A stretch of DNA of 64,000 nucleotides from Litoribacter ruber (GTDB lineage: Bacteria; Bacteroidota; Bacteroidia; Cytophagales; Cyclobacteriaceae). The notes under the pieces were generated by a model that saw only the letters and a program-made list of their open reading frames with translations, was not told the origin of the DNA and made no database searches. Position numbers and translations under genes: made by a program. The DNA lies in the NCBI RefSeq assembly GCF_018500185.1, contig NZ_JAHBGI010000005.1, forward strand, positions 124,001-188,000, read 5' to 3'. Positions 9,422 through 17,881 of this stretch are shown here, in pieces (the first letter of the stretch is position 1; each line of letters starts with the position of its first letter).

Positions 9422-9694
9422 TTATTTAATCTCTTCGATTTTTTGGCGTATGCTGGAAGCTAATTCACTGGGAACCGGCTGCTTGGAGCATTTGGTTTTG
9501 AGTACTTCTCTGATGGCTTGTTCTAAATGAAAATATTCAAAGCAAGGCTGGCACTTGGCAAGTTTGCCGTCCAGGGTTTCCTTTGATTCGGAATTCACTT
9601 CACCATCTAAGATGCTTTCCAAAAGCTGGAAGCATTTACTCACATCATCACATTCTAGTTTTCTTTCTCCGGAAGGGGTTAAATCTTTCTCCAT
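9422..9694 (-). CDS. RsrA-like anti-sigma factor (variant zinc site)
   Basis: 90 residues. Position directly after an ECF sigma gene and the cysteine pattern (Cys21, Cys48-x2-Cys51, Cys69) match the RsrA/ZAS anti-sigma family, which holds its sigma factor inactive and often releases it on thiol oxidation. SKCFQLLESILDGEV aligns by eye with the N-terminal helix of RsrA, and LAKCQPCFEY with its HxxxCxxC block. The histidine expected four residues before Cys48 is Lys44 here; His56 and Cys15 are possible substitutes. Redox sensing is therefore an inference, and the variant site could bind zinc differently or not at all. Confidence 0.7.
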   Translation of the reverse strand: MEKDLTPSGERKLECDDVSKCFQLLESILDGEVNSESKETLDGKLAKCQPCFEYFHLEQAIREVLKTKCSKQPVPSELASSIRQKIEEIK

Positions 9695-9724
9695 TGCTTT
9701 ATTTTATTCAATAACTAAGTCAAA

Positions 9725-10318
9725 TTAGTCCTCATTATCAGTATCGTATCCCATGTCTTGTGCGTAGGAACGCAGCTTGTCTTTCAATAAGTTCCTGGCC
9801 CTATGCAATCTTGATCGCACAGTGCCGATCGGGATGTCCAAAATCTTGGCCATCTCCTCATAAGTGAAGCCTTCCAGGTCACATAAAATTATAACCGTAC
9901 GGAAATCAACCGCCAGGCTGTTCAGGGCATTGGAAATCTCATCCCCGATCATGTCCTTCACGGCATCTACCCTCAAATCTGAAGTGATACTATGGTCAAC
10001 ACTCTCGGAGTTATAATAAGTTTCAACTTCCTGATAATCTACCTTTGCGGGCTGCTTGCTCTTCTTGCGGTACTCATTGATGAAACTGTTCTTCAGTATT
10101 CTAAACAACCAAGCTTTGGCATTGGTGCCCTGCTCAAAGGAATTAATGAACCGGTAGGCTTTCAGGTAGGTGTCCTGTACCAAATCCTTTGCATCATCTT
10201 CATCAAAAGTCAGCCTATAGCCAAAGTTATACATCGAATCTATGTGGGGCATAAATTCGTTGTCGAAGATGTTGGTTTTTTCTTTTTCAGAATATTTTTT
10301 TTTCTGTACTTCAGACAT
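9725..10318 (-). CDS. ECF RNA polymerase sigma factor, SigR-like
   Basis: 197 residues from the ATG at 10318 (MSEVQKKKY); a longer frame extends to 10375, but the extra residues do not resemble the family. Region 2 (DAKDLVQDTYLKAYRFI ... NAKAWLFRILKNSFINEYRKK) and region 4 (DLEGFTYEEMAKILDIP, then GTVRSRLHRAR) are complete. The sequence closely resembles actinobacterial SigR, the thiol-stress ECF sigma factor, which fits the RsrA-like gene 30 bases downstream. It presumably directs a stress regulon held off by that partner. Close spacing to the anti-sigma gene and gmk suggests one transcript. Confidence 0.92.
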   Translation of the reverse strand: MSEVQKKKYSEKEKTNIFDNEFMPHIDSMYNFGYRLTFDEDDAKDLVQDTYLKAYRFINSFEQGTNAKAWLFRILKNSFINEYRKKSKQPAKVDYQEVETYYNSESVDHSITSDLRVDAVKDMIGDEISNALNSLAVDFRTVIILCDLEGFTYEEMAKILDIPIGTVRSRLHRARNLLKDKLRSYAQDMGYDTDNED

Positions 10319-10452
10319 AAGTTCCAAAAATACTAATTGACTTAATTTATAACTAATTTTCGGCCAGAAAGTCACTCAATTTCCTTTAATTTGAAAATTA
10401 TTTTCTGCGCCCCTCCAATGTGTTGGAGAAATAATACGCAAAACCCATCCGA

Positions 10453-11307
10453 ATGTTTATCATAAAGCTTATTTCCCGGCTTCCGCTGTCGGTTTTATAT
10501 ATCCTGTCCGATTTTCTATATTTCCTGGCCTGCCATGTATTGCAATACAGAAAAGAAGTCATCGTGATCAACCTCCGCAATGCCTTTCCGGAAAAACCGG
10601 AAAAGGAAATCCAAAAAATCAAAAAAGATTTTTACCGCAACTTCACCGATTCGATTGTAGAAACCGTCAAGTTCCTCACTATTTCCAGGGAAGAGCTTTT
10701 GGAAAGGGTCAAGCTGGTCAATTATGAGATCATCCGAGAAAGAGTCGAGGCCGGCAAACTGGTTATCGGGGTGTGCCCTCATTTCTTCAACTGGGAGGCC
10801 CATTTGCTCGCCGGCACCGCCACTTGGTCCATTCCAGTGGAGACTGTATATCAGAAGGTAAATGAAGCGTTTTTCGAAAACCTCATGTACCAAATCAGAA
10901 GCCGTTTTGGCTGCGACTTGGTAGAACGGGGCAATTTCCAGCGGAATTTCATCAAAAAAAGAAACGAACCCAGGCTGATCGTCCTAGCCGCGGATCAGCG
11001 CCCCACCCATTCGGATATCAGGTATTGGAGAAGCTTTATGAACCAAGAGACTGCATTTTTCGAAGGGGCTGAAAAGATCGCCAAGAGGTTTGACAGCTCA
11101 GTGATCTTTGGCTTTACCACCAAGCCGAAGCGTGGGCATTATACCTTCACCTACCAGCTAATCTCCGATGCCCCACATGATAGCACTGACCACAGTATCA
11201 CAGACCGGTTTGTGGAGCTCACGGAAGAGAACATCCGCCAGGAGCCAGCTCTTTACCTTTGGAGCCATAATAGATGGAAGGAGAAGAGGGAGAAAGGTGA
11301 GAGGTAG
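10453..11307 (+). CDS. Lysophospholipid/lipid A acyltransferase (LpxL/HtrB-like)
   Basis: 284 residues. An N-terminal membrane anchor (about residues 10-30) precedes the H-x4-E acyltransferase motif HFFNWE at residues 110-115. The conserved ADQRP and FFEGAEKIA segments are typical of the LpxL/LpxM family, which transfers an acyl chain to lipid A precursors or related lipids at the inner membrane. It is divergent from the sigma gene, with a small CTCCAA/TTGGAG hairpin at 10413-10428 in the leader. It converges on the next gene. Lipid A acylation is the likeliest role; exact acceptor is unknown. Confidence 0.85.
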   Translation: MFIIKLISRLPLSVLYILSDFLYFLACHVLQYRKEVIVINLRNAFPEKPEKEIQKIKKDFYRNFTDSIVETVKFLTISREELLERVKLVNYEIIRERVEAGKLVIGVCPHFFNWEAHLLAGTATWSIPVETVYQKVNEAFFENLMYQIRSRFGCDLVERGNFQRNFIKKRNEPRLIVLAADQRPTHSDIRYWRSFMNQETAFFEGAEKIAKRFDSSVIFGFTTKPKRGHYTFTYQLISDAPHDSTDHSITDRFVELTEENIRQEPALYLWSHNRWKEKREKGER

Positions 11308-11339
11308 GAAGTAGAAGAAATCTAATTCCCTCTCAACAA

Positions 11340-12227
11340 TCAGAAACTCATAACCAGTCCCCCGTTTGTGGGATTGAGGTTTAGGTGAAGATTACTCATG
11401 CCGGAGGCGGATTGAAACAGCTGTCGGTTATAGAGGTTGACTGCACTTTGCCGATTGGCCCGGGAGGCATTGAGAAGGATGGATCCGGAGATCAATGACA
11501 CAAAAGAAGCTCCGCCTACAACCAGTCCTGCCCTCTCATTTTCAAACAGCAAAACTGTACCGGCAACAAGTCCAACTCCACCGGTGGCTACCAATCCTAC
11601 TCCTATTCCCCTTTGGCGGTTGGCTTTTGATATTATGTCTTTTAAATTGGCATCTTCTGCAAGAATATCAGTAAGCTCACGGTTATTCATCCGGTGGCCA
11701 TCTTGGATATAAGAAAAATAACGAAATGGGGTTTGCCCATATTCCAGCTCGATGAAGGACCCCATATTGCCCGCCCCCATTTCTTCAAATTGGGTTCGGT
11801 TATAATTATTAACTGCTCGCAGCCTATTTCTCAAATAAGAATTGATATAAAGAGAGCCCATTGTCTCCACAAAAACAGAAGACAGGAAAACCCAATCATG
11901 CGTTTGAAAACTGGTCTCGTTCGAATTTATATTGTTTCGATTTATCAATACCAAGCTTGCAATCAATCCAACGCCTCCAACAATATTCAATGGCACCCCA
12001 ATCCTTTTGTCCCTTCTTCCATTTTCCAAAAGATTGTAGGAAAGAGCGTTCCCCTGAAAAAGCTCACTTAAACTTTCATCATCCAAATCAATTTCATTGA
12101 CACTATGCTGAATCCGGTTTGTGCCTGCAAAACTGAAATTGCGAGAGTACTTTGTCTCTACAAACCCATCTTGGGCAAAGGCATTGCTGACCATCAAAAC
12201 AATCAGGAGAGTGAATAGGTGTTTCAT
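11340..12227 (-). CDS. Exported/membrane protein of unknown function with internal duplication
   Basis: 295 residues from the ATG at 12227, chosen because it opens a clear signal peptide (MKHLFTLLIVLMVSNAFAQ); an upstream ATG at 12251 adds eight residues. The family was not recognised. Two similar blocks are visible: each starts with a basic R-x-IGV segment and a glycine-rich hydrophobic stretch (VGGVGLIASLVL and TGGVGLVAGTVLL), has a second hydrophobic segment, and ends with a YNR-x-(Q/L)F motif. This implies four membrane segments from an internal duplication. Neighbours give no functional clue. Confidence 0.7.
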   Translation of the reverse strand: MKHLFTLLIVLMVSNAFAQDGFVETKYSRNFSFAGTNRIQHSVNEIDLDDESLSELFQGNALSYNLLENGRRDKRIGVPLNIVGGVGLIASLVLINRNNINSNETSFQTHDWVFLSSVFVETMGSLYINSYLRNRLRAVNNYNRTQFEEMGAGNMGSFIELEYGQTPFRYFSYIQDGHRMNNRELTDILAEDANLKDIISKANRQRGIGVGLVATGGVGLVAGTVLLFENERAGLVVGGASFVSLISGSILLNASRANRQSAVNLYNRQLFQSASGMSNLHLNLNPTNGGLVMSF

Positions 12228-12476
12228 ATAAAAAGGTTGGTGTAATTGCACATTTTAATGGGACCTGTATACCGCAGACGGCTAGTATCATTTCCAGTAA
12301 AATTAACCAAGAAAAATTAAAAACCTAGTAGCAAAACTTACAATTAACAACCCATTAGTTATAGCCGCTATGGAGTAATATCGTCTAAAAGCAAGATTAG
12401 CTCTTTGTTAAGTTGAAAGATTCTTTGTGCTACTTCTTTTTCACTTAGTGTCCTTAGCGACCAATTGCTCCAATTA
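12228..12476. other. Intergenic region without a visible gene
   Basis: AT-rich gap between the divergent unknown membrane protein and the helicase gene. No RNA gene or open frame of convincing quality is seen. The right end carries TTAGTGTCCTTAGCGACC, which resembles dispersed Bacteroidota intergenic phrases, and then a TTCGGTC-family repeat. Confidence 0.5.
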
Positions 12477-12497
12477 TTCGGTCTTCCGTCTTCCGTC
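12477..12497. repeat. TTCGGTC-family heptamer repeat, three units
   Basis: One TTCGGTC unit followed by two TTCCGTC units, contiguous and in frame with one another. It belongs to the family seen at 8777-8832 and 24882-24895 and lies about 80 bases upstream of the helicase promoter box. Confidence 0.65.
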
Positions 12498-12579
12498 CAT
12501 TGTTCACCTATTTTTTCCTAAAAGCCTCATTTCCCAAAAACATCTATGAGTCCGAATACGCATATCCTGTTCAATTCCT

Positions 12580-12587
12580 TACCTTTG
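12580..12587 (+). promoter_or_regulatory. Bacteroidota -7 box for the uvrD/pcrA gene
   Basis: TACCTTTG matches TAnnTTTG exactly. Transcription would start near 12594, which rules out the upstream in-frame codon at 12500 and supports translation from 12647 (or 12629). No clear TTTG was found at the -33 position. Confidence 0.45.
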
Positions 12588-12646
12588 TAAACATTCAAAG
12601 AACCAAAGGATTGAACCATCGCCCAGGCATGGTGATTATAAGCAAT

Positions 12647-14899
12647 ATGGATTATTTAGAAGGACTCAACCCACCACAAAGACAAGCTGTAGAACAAACC
12701 GAAGGTCCGGTAATGATCATCGCCGGCGCAGGATCAGGTAAAACCAGGGTACTTACCTATAGGATCGCCCACCTGATTTATTCCAAAGGCGTGGATGCTT
12801 TCAACATTCTTTCGCTCACCTTTACCAACAAGGCAGCTGCGGAGATGAAACACAGGATCGAGCAGGTGGTGGGTCTGGAGGCCCGCAATACCTGGATGGG
12901 AACTTTCCACTCCACTTTTGCCAAGATCCTAAGGGTGGAAGCCGACCGGTTGGGCTATCCTTCCAACTTCACCATTTACGATACGGATGATAGCAAGTCG
13001 CTTATCCGTACTATTGTGAAGGAAAAGAGACTGGATGATAAAGTTTATAAGCCAAACACGGTATTGGCCAGAATCTCCGGTGCAAAAAACAGGCTGATCT
13101 CCTGGCAGACTTATCAAAATGACCCCTATATCAAGGCTGATGATGAAACTGCCATGAAACCCAAAATCGGGGAGATTTACAAAACTTACCAGGAAAGGCT
13201 GTTCAAGGCGGGAGCCATGGATTTTGACGATTTGCTTTTCAACACCAACGTGCTTTTCAGGGACCACCTTGATGTGCTGAATAAATATCAGCAGAGGTTC
13301 AAATATGTAATGGTGGATGAGTTTCAGGATACCAACCTATCCCAATACCTGATTACCAAAAAACTGGCGGCAGTGCACCAAAACATCTGTGTGGTGGGTG
13401 ACGATGCCCAGAGTATCTATGCTTTCCGCGGAGCGGATATCCAAAACATCCTTAATTTTGAAAAGGACTACCCGGATCTATTCGTGGTAAAACTGGAACA
13501 AAACTACCGCTCCACCAAAACGATCGTAGAGGCAGCCAATTCCATTATTTCCAAAAACAAAGCCCAGTTAAAAAAGAATGTGTGGACCCAAAATGAAAAT
13601 GGGGACCTCATCGAGTTGATCAAGGCTGCCTCTGATAATGAAGAGGGGCGTTTGGTGGCCTCCACCATCTTTGAGGAACGAAACAACAAAAAACTAAACA
13701 ATAGCGATTTTGCCATCCTCTACAGAACCAACTCCCAATCCAGGGCGATGGAGGAGGCCCTGAGAAAGATGAACATACCTTACAAGATTGTGGGGGGATT
13801 GTCGTTTTATCAGAGGAAGGAAATCAAAGACTTGATGGCCTACATGAGGTTTACGGTCAATCCGGCTGACGAAGAGGCCTTCAAGAGGGTCATCAATTAT
13901 CCAAAACGTGGCATTGGTGACACTTCAGTGGAGAAGATGATGATTGCGGCCTATGAGCACGACATACCGCTATGGGAAGTGGTGACCAATGGTTCCAGCT
14001 TCCTTGCTGGCCGTGCGGCAAACTCTGTGGATGATTTTGCCACCATGATCAAGAGCTTCAAACTAGAGGTGGAAAGAAAGGATGCCTTTGAGGCCGCTAC
14101 CTCAATCGCCAAGCAGTCTGGATTGCTCCGAGAGTTATATGAGGACAAAACCATTGAGGGACTCAACAGGTACGAAAACGTGCAGGAATTGCTGAATGCG
14201 ATCAAGGAATACGTCGACAATCCTGAAAATGAGGACAAAAGCTTGGGGGCATTCCTGCAGGAGATCGCCCTGCTGACCGACAATGACCGCGACAAAGACC
14301 AAAGCGATGCGGTCACCTTGATGACCATCCACTCCTCAAAAGGGCTTGAGTTCAGGCAGGTTTTTGTGGTTGGAATGGAAGAAGACCTCTTCCCTTCGCA
14401 GATGATGATGCAGAGCCGTGAGGATTTGGAAGAAGAGAGAAGGCTCTTTTACGTAGCCACCACAAGGGCAATGGAAAAACTTTATTTGACCTACGCACTA
14501 TCTCGGTACAGATTTGGTAGGCTATTAAATTGCGAGCAAAGCAGGTTCCTGGAAGAAGTCGACTCCACTTATGTGAAGGTTAACAAACGGATGAGCTCAG
14601 CCATTGCTAGCAGCTTCCGAGACTATGGCAGTGAGGGTAAAAGTGGGTTTATAGGCCTCAAAAAGCCGGCAATGCGCACAGGCACCACTGCCAAGATTCA
14701 TACACCTAGCCCAGACTTCAAGCCTTCCAACACCAACAATCTACAGGAAGGCCAAAAGGTGGAGCATCCAAAATTTGGATTTGGTGACGTGATGAAAATC
14801 GAAACAGAAGGGGCAAATAGAAAAGCTTCAATAAAATTTGATAATTTTGGCGAAAAGACTTTATTACTTAGCTTTGCAAAGCTCAGAATATTAGAATAA
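12647..14899 (+). CDS. pcrA: UvrD/PcrA-type superfamily 1 DNA helicase
   Basis: 750 residues from MDYLEGLNPPQRQAVEQ, the usual N-terminus of the family; an in-frame ATG at 12629 is the alternative. It is a 3'-5' ATP-dependent helicase for excision repair, recombination control and replication. The Q-motif (NPPQRQAV), Walker A (GAGSGKT, 27-33), Walker B (VDEFQDTN, about 223-230), QNYRS (about 284) and TIHSSKGLEF (about 559) are all present. The last ~48 residues (EHPKFGFGDVMKIE ...) form the C-terminal Tudor-like domain found in PcrA/UvrD, which contacts RNA polymerase. The gene stands alone with its own promoter box. UvrD is an equally valid name. Confidence 0.95.
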   Translation: MDYLEGLNPPQRQAVEQTEGPVMIIAGAGSGKTRVLTYRIAHLIYSKGVDAFNILSLTFTNKAAAEMKHRIEQVVGLEARNTWMGTFHSTFAKILRVEADRLGYPSNFTIYDTDDSKSLIRTIVKEKRLDDKVYKPNTVLARISGAKNRLISWQTYQNDPYIKADDETAMKPKIGEIYKTYQERLFKAGAMDFDDLLFNTNVLFRDHLDVLNKYQQRFKYVMVDEFQDTNLSQYLITKKLAAVHQNICVVGDDAQSIYAFRGADIQNILNFEKDYPDLFVVKLEQNYRSTKTIVEAANSIISKNKAQLKKNVWTQNENGDLIELIKAASDNEEGRLVASTIFEERNNKKLNNSDFAILYRTNSQSRAMEEALRKMNIPYKIVGGLSFYQRKEIKDLMAYMRFTVNPADEEAFKRVINYPKRGIGDTSVEKMMIAAYEHDIPLWEVVTNGSSFLAGRAANSVDDFATMIKSFKLEVERKDAFEAATSIAKQSGLLRELYEDKTIEGLNRYENVQELLNAIKEYVDNPENEDKSLGAFLQEIALLTDNDRDKDQSDAVTLMTIHSSKGLEFRQVFVVGMEEDLFPSQMMMQSREDLEEERRLFYVATTRAMEKLYLTYALSRYRFGRLLNCEQSRFLEEVDSTYVKVNKRMSSAIASSFRDYGSEGKSGFIGLKKPAMRTGTTAKIHTPSPDFKPSNTNNLQEGQKVEHPKFGFGDVMKIETEGANRKASIKFDNFGEKTLLLSFAKLRILE

Positions 14900-14911
14900 A
14901 ATAGGTATAAT

Positions 14912-14986
14912 GAAATAGTGAAATATTAGAAATAGTGAAATAGAGGTTTAATCCAGTATTTCAATATTTCCTTAATTCATTATTTC
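14912..14986. repeat. 8/9-bp GAAATA tandem repeat with inverted TATTTC copies
   Basis: GAAATA-starting units begin at 14912, 14920, 14929 and 14937 (period 8-9), followed by inverted TATTTC copies at 14957, 14965 and 14981. The whole can fold as an imperfect hairpin. It occupies much of the 195-base gap between the helicase and the DUF4290 gene; no T-tract follows, so it is not a standard terminator. Confidence 0.6.
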
Positions 14987-15094
14987 CCCATAAATATATT
15001 GACCTCCTGCTGTTAAATGCATTGATCAATTCTCCGGTTAAGTGACATATTTTTTGTAAATTATAGTGTCATTTCAAACTAAGCAGGCAGAGGT

Positions 15095-15790
15095 ATGGAG
15101 ATAAATGAAAAGAACAAACACTCAGTAATCTTGAAAGAATACGGCAAAAACATCCAGAAGCTGGTGGACTATGTCCAGACCGTGCCCGATAAGCAGAAGC
15201 GTACCGACTATGCTTACACCCTGGTGGACCTGATGAAACAACTCAATCCACAGTTGAAATCTGAAAGTGATCAAAAGCTTTGGGATGATCTTTACATTAT
15301 GTCCAACTTTGAGCTGGACGTGGATGCCCCTTTTCCGATGCCGGAAAAAGAGCTGCTTGGAAAAAGACCTCAGATGATCGGCTATCCGGAAGGTGAGGTG
15401 AAATATAAGCACTACGGCAGAAACATCGAAAAGCTCATCGAAAAAGCCATTGAGATCGAGGACGATGAAGAGCAGGAAGCGGCCATTATTTTTATCGGTC
15501 AGCTGATGAGAAGTTTCCATTCCACCTGGAACAAGGAAAACTTCGACGACGGCATTATCTTGGACGATATCAAGACCCTTTCAAAAGGTCGGCTTCATAT
15601 TGACCTGGAAAAAGTGAAGGAAAACGGCCTGTTTGAAACCAGCATGAGACGGGACTTCAAACCCGGCTCCCAATCTAACAATGACTCCCAAAACCAAAGC
15701 AGTGGCCGCAGAAATTACTCCCAAAACTCCGGGGGCAATGGCCATAAGAGAAGAAACAACGGAGGAAACTACAAAAAACGCAGAAATTAA
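15095..15790 (+). CDS. DUF4290 domain protein
   Basis: 231 residues, cytoplasmic, without signal or membrane segment. The helical N-terminal part (EYGKNIQKLVDYV, repeated as HYGRNIEKLIEKA near residue 110) fits DUF4290, a family restricted to Bacteroidota, and suggests an internal duplication. The last ~40 residues are a low-complexity tail rich in Asn, Ser, Gly, Arg and Lys, which may bind nucleic acid (inference). The stop overlaps the murA start as TAATG, so the two genes are translationally coupled. The function is unknown; coupling hints at a link with envelope growth. Confidence 0.88.
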   Translation: MEINEKNKHSVILKEYGKNIQKLVDYVQTVPDKQKRTDYAYTLVDLMKQLNPQLKSESDQKLWDDLYIMSNFELDVDAPFPMPEKELLGKRPQMIGYPEGEVKYKHYGRNIEKLIEKAIEIEDDEEQEAAIIFIGQLMRSFHSTWNKENFDDGIILDDIKTLSKGRLHIDLEKVKENGLFETSMRRDFKPGSQSNNDSQNQSSGRRNYSQNSGGNGHKRRNNGGNYKKRRN

Positions 15791-17097
15791 TGTCTTCATT
15801 TAGAGTAAAAGGGGGATTGAAACTGAAAGGTGAAATCACTCCTCAGGGCGCCAAAAACGAGGCGTTGCAGATACTTTGTGCAGTATTGCTAACAGAAGAA
15901 AAAGTCACCATCAACAAAATCCCCAACATCCGGGATGTCAATAAACTGATAGAGCTATTGGCCGACATGGGTGTAAAAGTGGAAAAAGTGGGCCCAGAGA
16001 GCTATACCTTCCAAGCGGATGAGGTGGATTTGAATTATCTTGACACACAGGATTTTCTAAAGAAGGCTTCAGCCCTTAGGGGATCCGTCATGATCCTAGG
16101 GCCACTATTGGCCAGGTTTGGAACGGGAAGACTTTCCAAGCCAGGAGGAGACAAAATTGGAAGAAGAAGATTGGATACCCACTTCGTTGGATTTCAAAAA
16201 TTGGGCGCCAAGTTCGAATACGACAGCAAGCAGGAAATCTACAAAATCGACGGCACCAATCTTAAGGGGACCTATATGCTTCTTGACGAAGCTTCGGTCA
16301 CCGGTACGGCCAATATTTTGATGGCCGCCGTGATGGCAGAAGGCCAAACCACCATCTACAATGCTGCCTGCGAGCCTTATTTACAGCAGCTTTGCGATAT
16401 GCTCAACAGAATGGGCGCGAAGATCACCGGTGTCGGTTCCAATTTGCTGAATATCGAAGGAGTGGAAAAGCTGAATGGAACTGAGCACACTTTGCTGCCG
16501 GATATGATCGAGATCGGTTCTTTCATTGGCCTAGCTGCCATGACAAAATCTGAAATCACCATCAAAAACGTACAGGTGGAAAAGCTGGGTATCATCCCAG
16601 AAACCTTCCGCCGCATGGGTATCAAGCTTGAAATCAAAGGAGACGATATCTATATCCCCAGCCAGGAACATTACGAGATCGAGACATTCATCGACGGGTC
16701 AATATTGACGATCGCCGATGCCATTTGGCCTGGCTTCACGCCTGACCTTTTGAGTATTGTGTTGGTAACTGCCACGCAGGCTAAAGGCACTGTCTTGGTG
16801 CACCAGAAGATGTTTGAAAGTCGCTTGTTCTTTGTCGATAAACTGATCGACATGGGTGCACAGATCATCCTATGCGATCCGCACAGGGCTACTGTGATAG
16901 GTTTGGACAGGAAATATCCACTGAGAGGCATCAGAATGACCTCTCCGGACATTAGAGCCGGCGTATCTTTGCTTATCGCCGCCCTTTCCGCCGAAGGCAC
17001 CTCTGTCATTGACAATATTGAGCAAATTGATCGAGGCTACCAATATATAGACCAGCGTCTTAATGCCTTGGGAGCTGACATTGTAAGAATCGACTAA
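15790..17097 (+). CDS. murA: UDP-N-acetylglucosamine 1-carboxyvinyltransferase
   Basis: 435 residues, full length. MurA transfers enolpyruvate from PEP to UDP-GlcNAc, the first committed step of peptidoglycan synthesis. The N-terminal PQGAKNEAL carries the conserved Lys22-Asn23 pair. The active-site loop reads KPGGDKIGRRRLD, so the position of the catalytic/fosfomycin-reactive cysteine (E. coli Cys115) is Asp121 (codon 16150-16152). Asp at this place is known from other naturally fosfomycin-insensitive MurA enzymes and is active in turnover. The start overlaps the DUF4290 stop by one base and a strong terminator follows. Confidence 0.97.
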   Translation: MSSFRVKGGLKLKGEITPQGAKNEALQILCAVLLTEEKVTINKIPNIRDVNKLIELLADMGVKVEKVGPESYTFQADEVDLNYLDTQDFLKKASALRGSVMILGPLLARFGTGRLSKPGGDKIGRRRLDTHFVGFQKLGAKFEYDSKQEIYKIDGTNLKGTYMLLDEASVTGTANILMAAVMAEGQTTIYNAACEPYLQQLCDMLNRMGAKITGVGSNLLNIEGVEKLNGTEHTLLPDMIEIGSFIGLAAMTKSEITIKNVQVEKLGIIPETFRRMGIKLEIKGDDIYIPSQEHYEIETFIDGSILTIADAIWPGFTPDLLSIVLVTATQAKGTVLVHQKMFESRLFFVDKLIDMGAQIILCDPHRATVIGLDRKYPLRGIRMTSPDIRAGVSLLIAALSAEGTSVIDNIEQIDRGYQYIDQRLNALGADIVRID

Positions 17098-17107
17098 AAT
17101 ATATGAA

Positions 17108-17136
17108 ACACCTTCTTTATCGGAAGGTGTTTTTTT
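17108..17136 (+). terminator. Intrinsic terminator after murA
   Basis: Perfect 8-bp stem ACACCTTC/GAAGGTGT (17108-17115 and 17123-17130) with a 7-base loop, followed by six T. It ends the DUF4290-murA transcript ten bases before the methyltransferase start. Confidence 0.9.
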
Positions 17137-17146
17137 ATATCCTACA

Positions 17147-17881
17147 ATGAAAGACAGGTTTTCACATGATTCCGCCGGTTATGCTAATTTTCGACCACAT
17201 TATCCCGAAAACGTATTTAAGGAGCTCTTTGGGCTATGTGTGTCTTTCGATGCCGCTCTGGATGTAGCCACAGGCAATGGGCAAGTTGCCCGGCATTTGG
17301 CGAGAAAATTCAGCCAGGTCAAAGCAACCGACATCAGCAAGCAACAAATCAAGAATGCGTACCAGGCATCAAACCTTGAATACTCCATTCAGCCTGCCGA
17401 AGAAAGCAGTTTTGCAGATCATTCCTTTGATTTGATTACGGTCGGACAAGCGGTCCACTGGTTCGATTTCAATAGCTTCTATGCTGAGGTAAGAAGGCTC
17501 CTGAAGCCAAATGGGCTTTTGGCGATCTTGGGATACGGGTTGATTCAAAGCGAGCCAAGTGTTGAGTTGATAATTGGCCATTTCTATTCTGACATTTTGG
17601 GCAATTATTGGGACCCTGAGCGGAAATGGATCGATGAAAATTACCAGACCATTCCGTTTCCTTTCAAGGAAGTGGACTTTTCCATCCACACCATAGCCTA
17701 TTCTTGGAATCTAGAGCAGCTGACCGGGTACCTCCAAACTTGGTCAGCCGTCAAAAATTATAAAAACCAAACTGGGTTAGACATAATGCCACAAGTCACT
17801 GAGGAACTGAAAAAAGCATTTGGTGAAAGAAAAGAAGTTAAGGTTTCCTTTCCTATCTTAGCTAGGATAGGAAAGGTCTAA
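17147..17881 (+). CDS. Class I SAM-dependent methyltransferase
   Basis: 244 residues. The Rossmann-type SAM site is visible as LDVATGNGQVARHL (motif I, about residues 39-52), followed by ATDIS and FDLITVGQAVHWFD, typical of the UbiE/Methyltransf_11 group. Substrate cannot be predicted. The gene follows the murA terminator, so it needs its own promoter, none of which was identified. Its stop overlaps by four bases the stop of the convergent M23 lipoprotein gene. Confidence 0.85.
   Translation: MKDRFSHDSAGYANFRPHYPENVFKELFGLCVSFDAALDVATGNGQVARHLARKFSQVKATDISKQQIKNAYQASNLEYSIQPAEESSFADHSFDLITVGQAVHWFDFNSFYAEVRRLLKPNGLLAILGYGLIQSEPSVELIIGHFYSDILGNYWDPERKWIDENYQTIPFPFKEVDFSIHTIAYSWNLEQLTGYLQTWSAVKNYKNQTGLDIMPQVTEELKKAFGERKEVKVSFPILARIGKV
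17847..17876. terminator. Perfect inverted repeat at a convergent gene junction
   Basis: 11-bp perfect stem (arms 17847-17857 and 17866-17876, loop of 8 bases) inside the last codons of the methyltransferase gene and one base from the stop of the M23 gene. There is no T-tract on either strand, so it may block polymerase or protect 3' ends rather than act as a classical terminator. Confidence 0.45.

Noticed and set aside
10325-10332. TATTTTTG (-7 box match) just upstream of the sigma gene
   Set aside because: It would place transcription start on the ATG itself, requiring leaderless translation; no -33 element supports it.
11299-11334. GAGAGG/CCTCTC hairpin between the acyltransferase and the unknown membrane protein gene
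   Set aside because: Only 6 bp with a 24-base loop and no T-tract; too weak to call a terminator.
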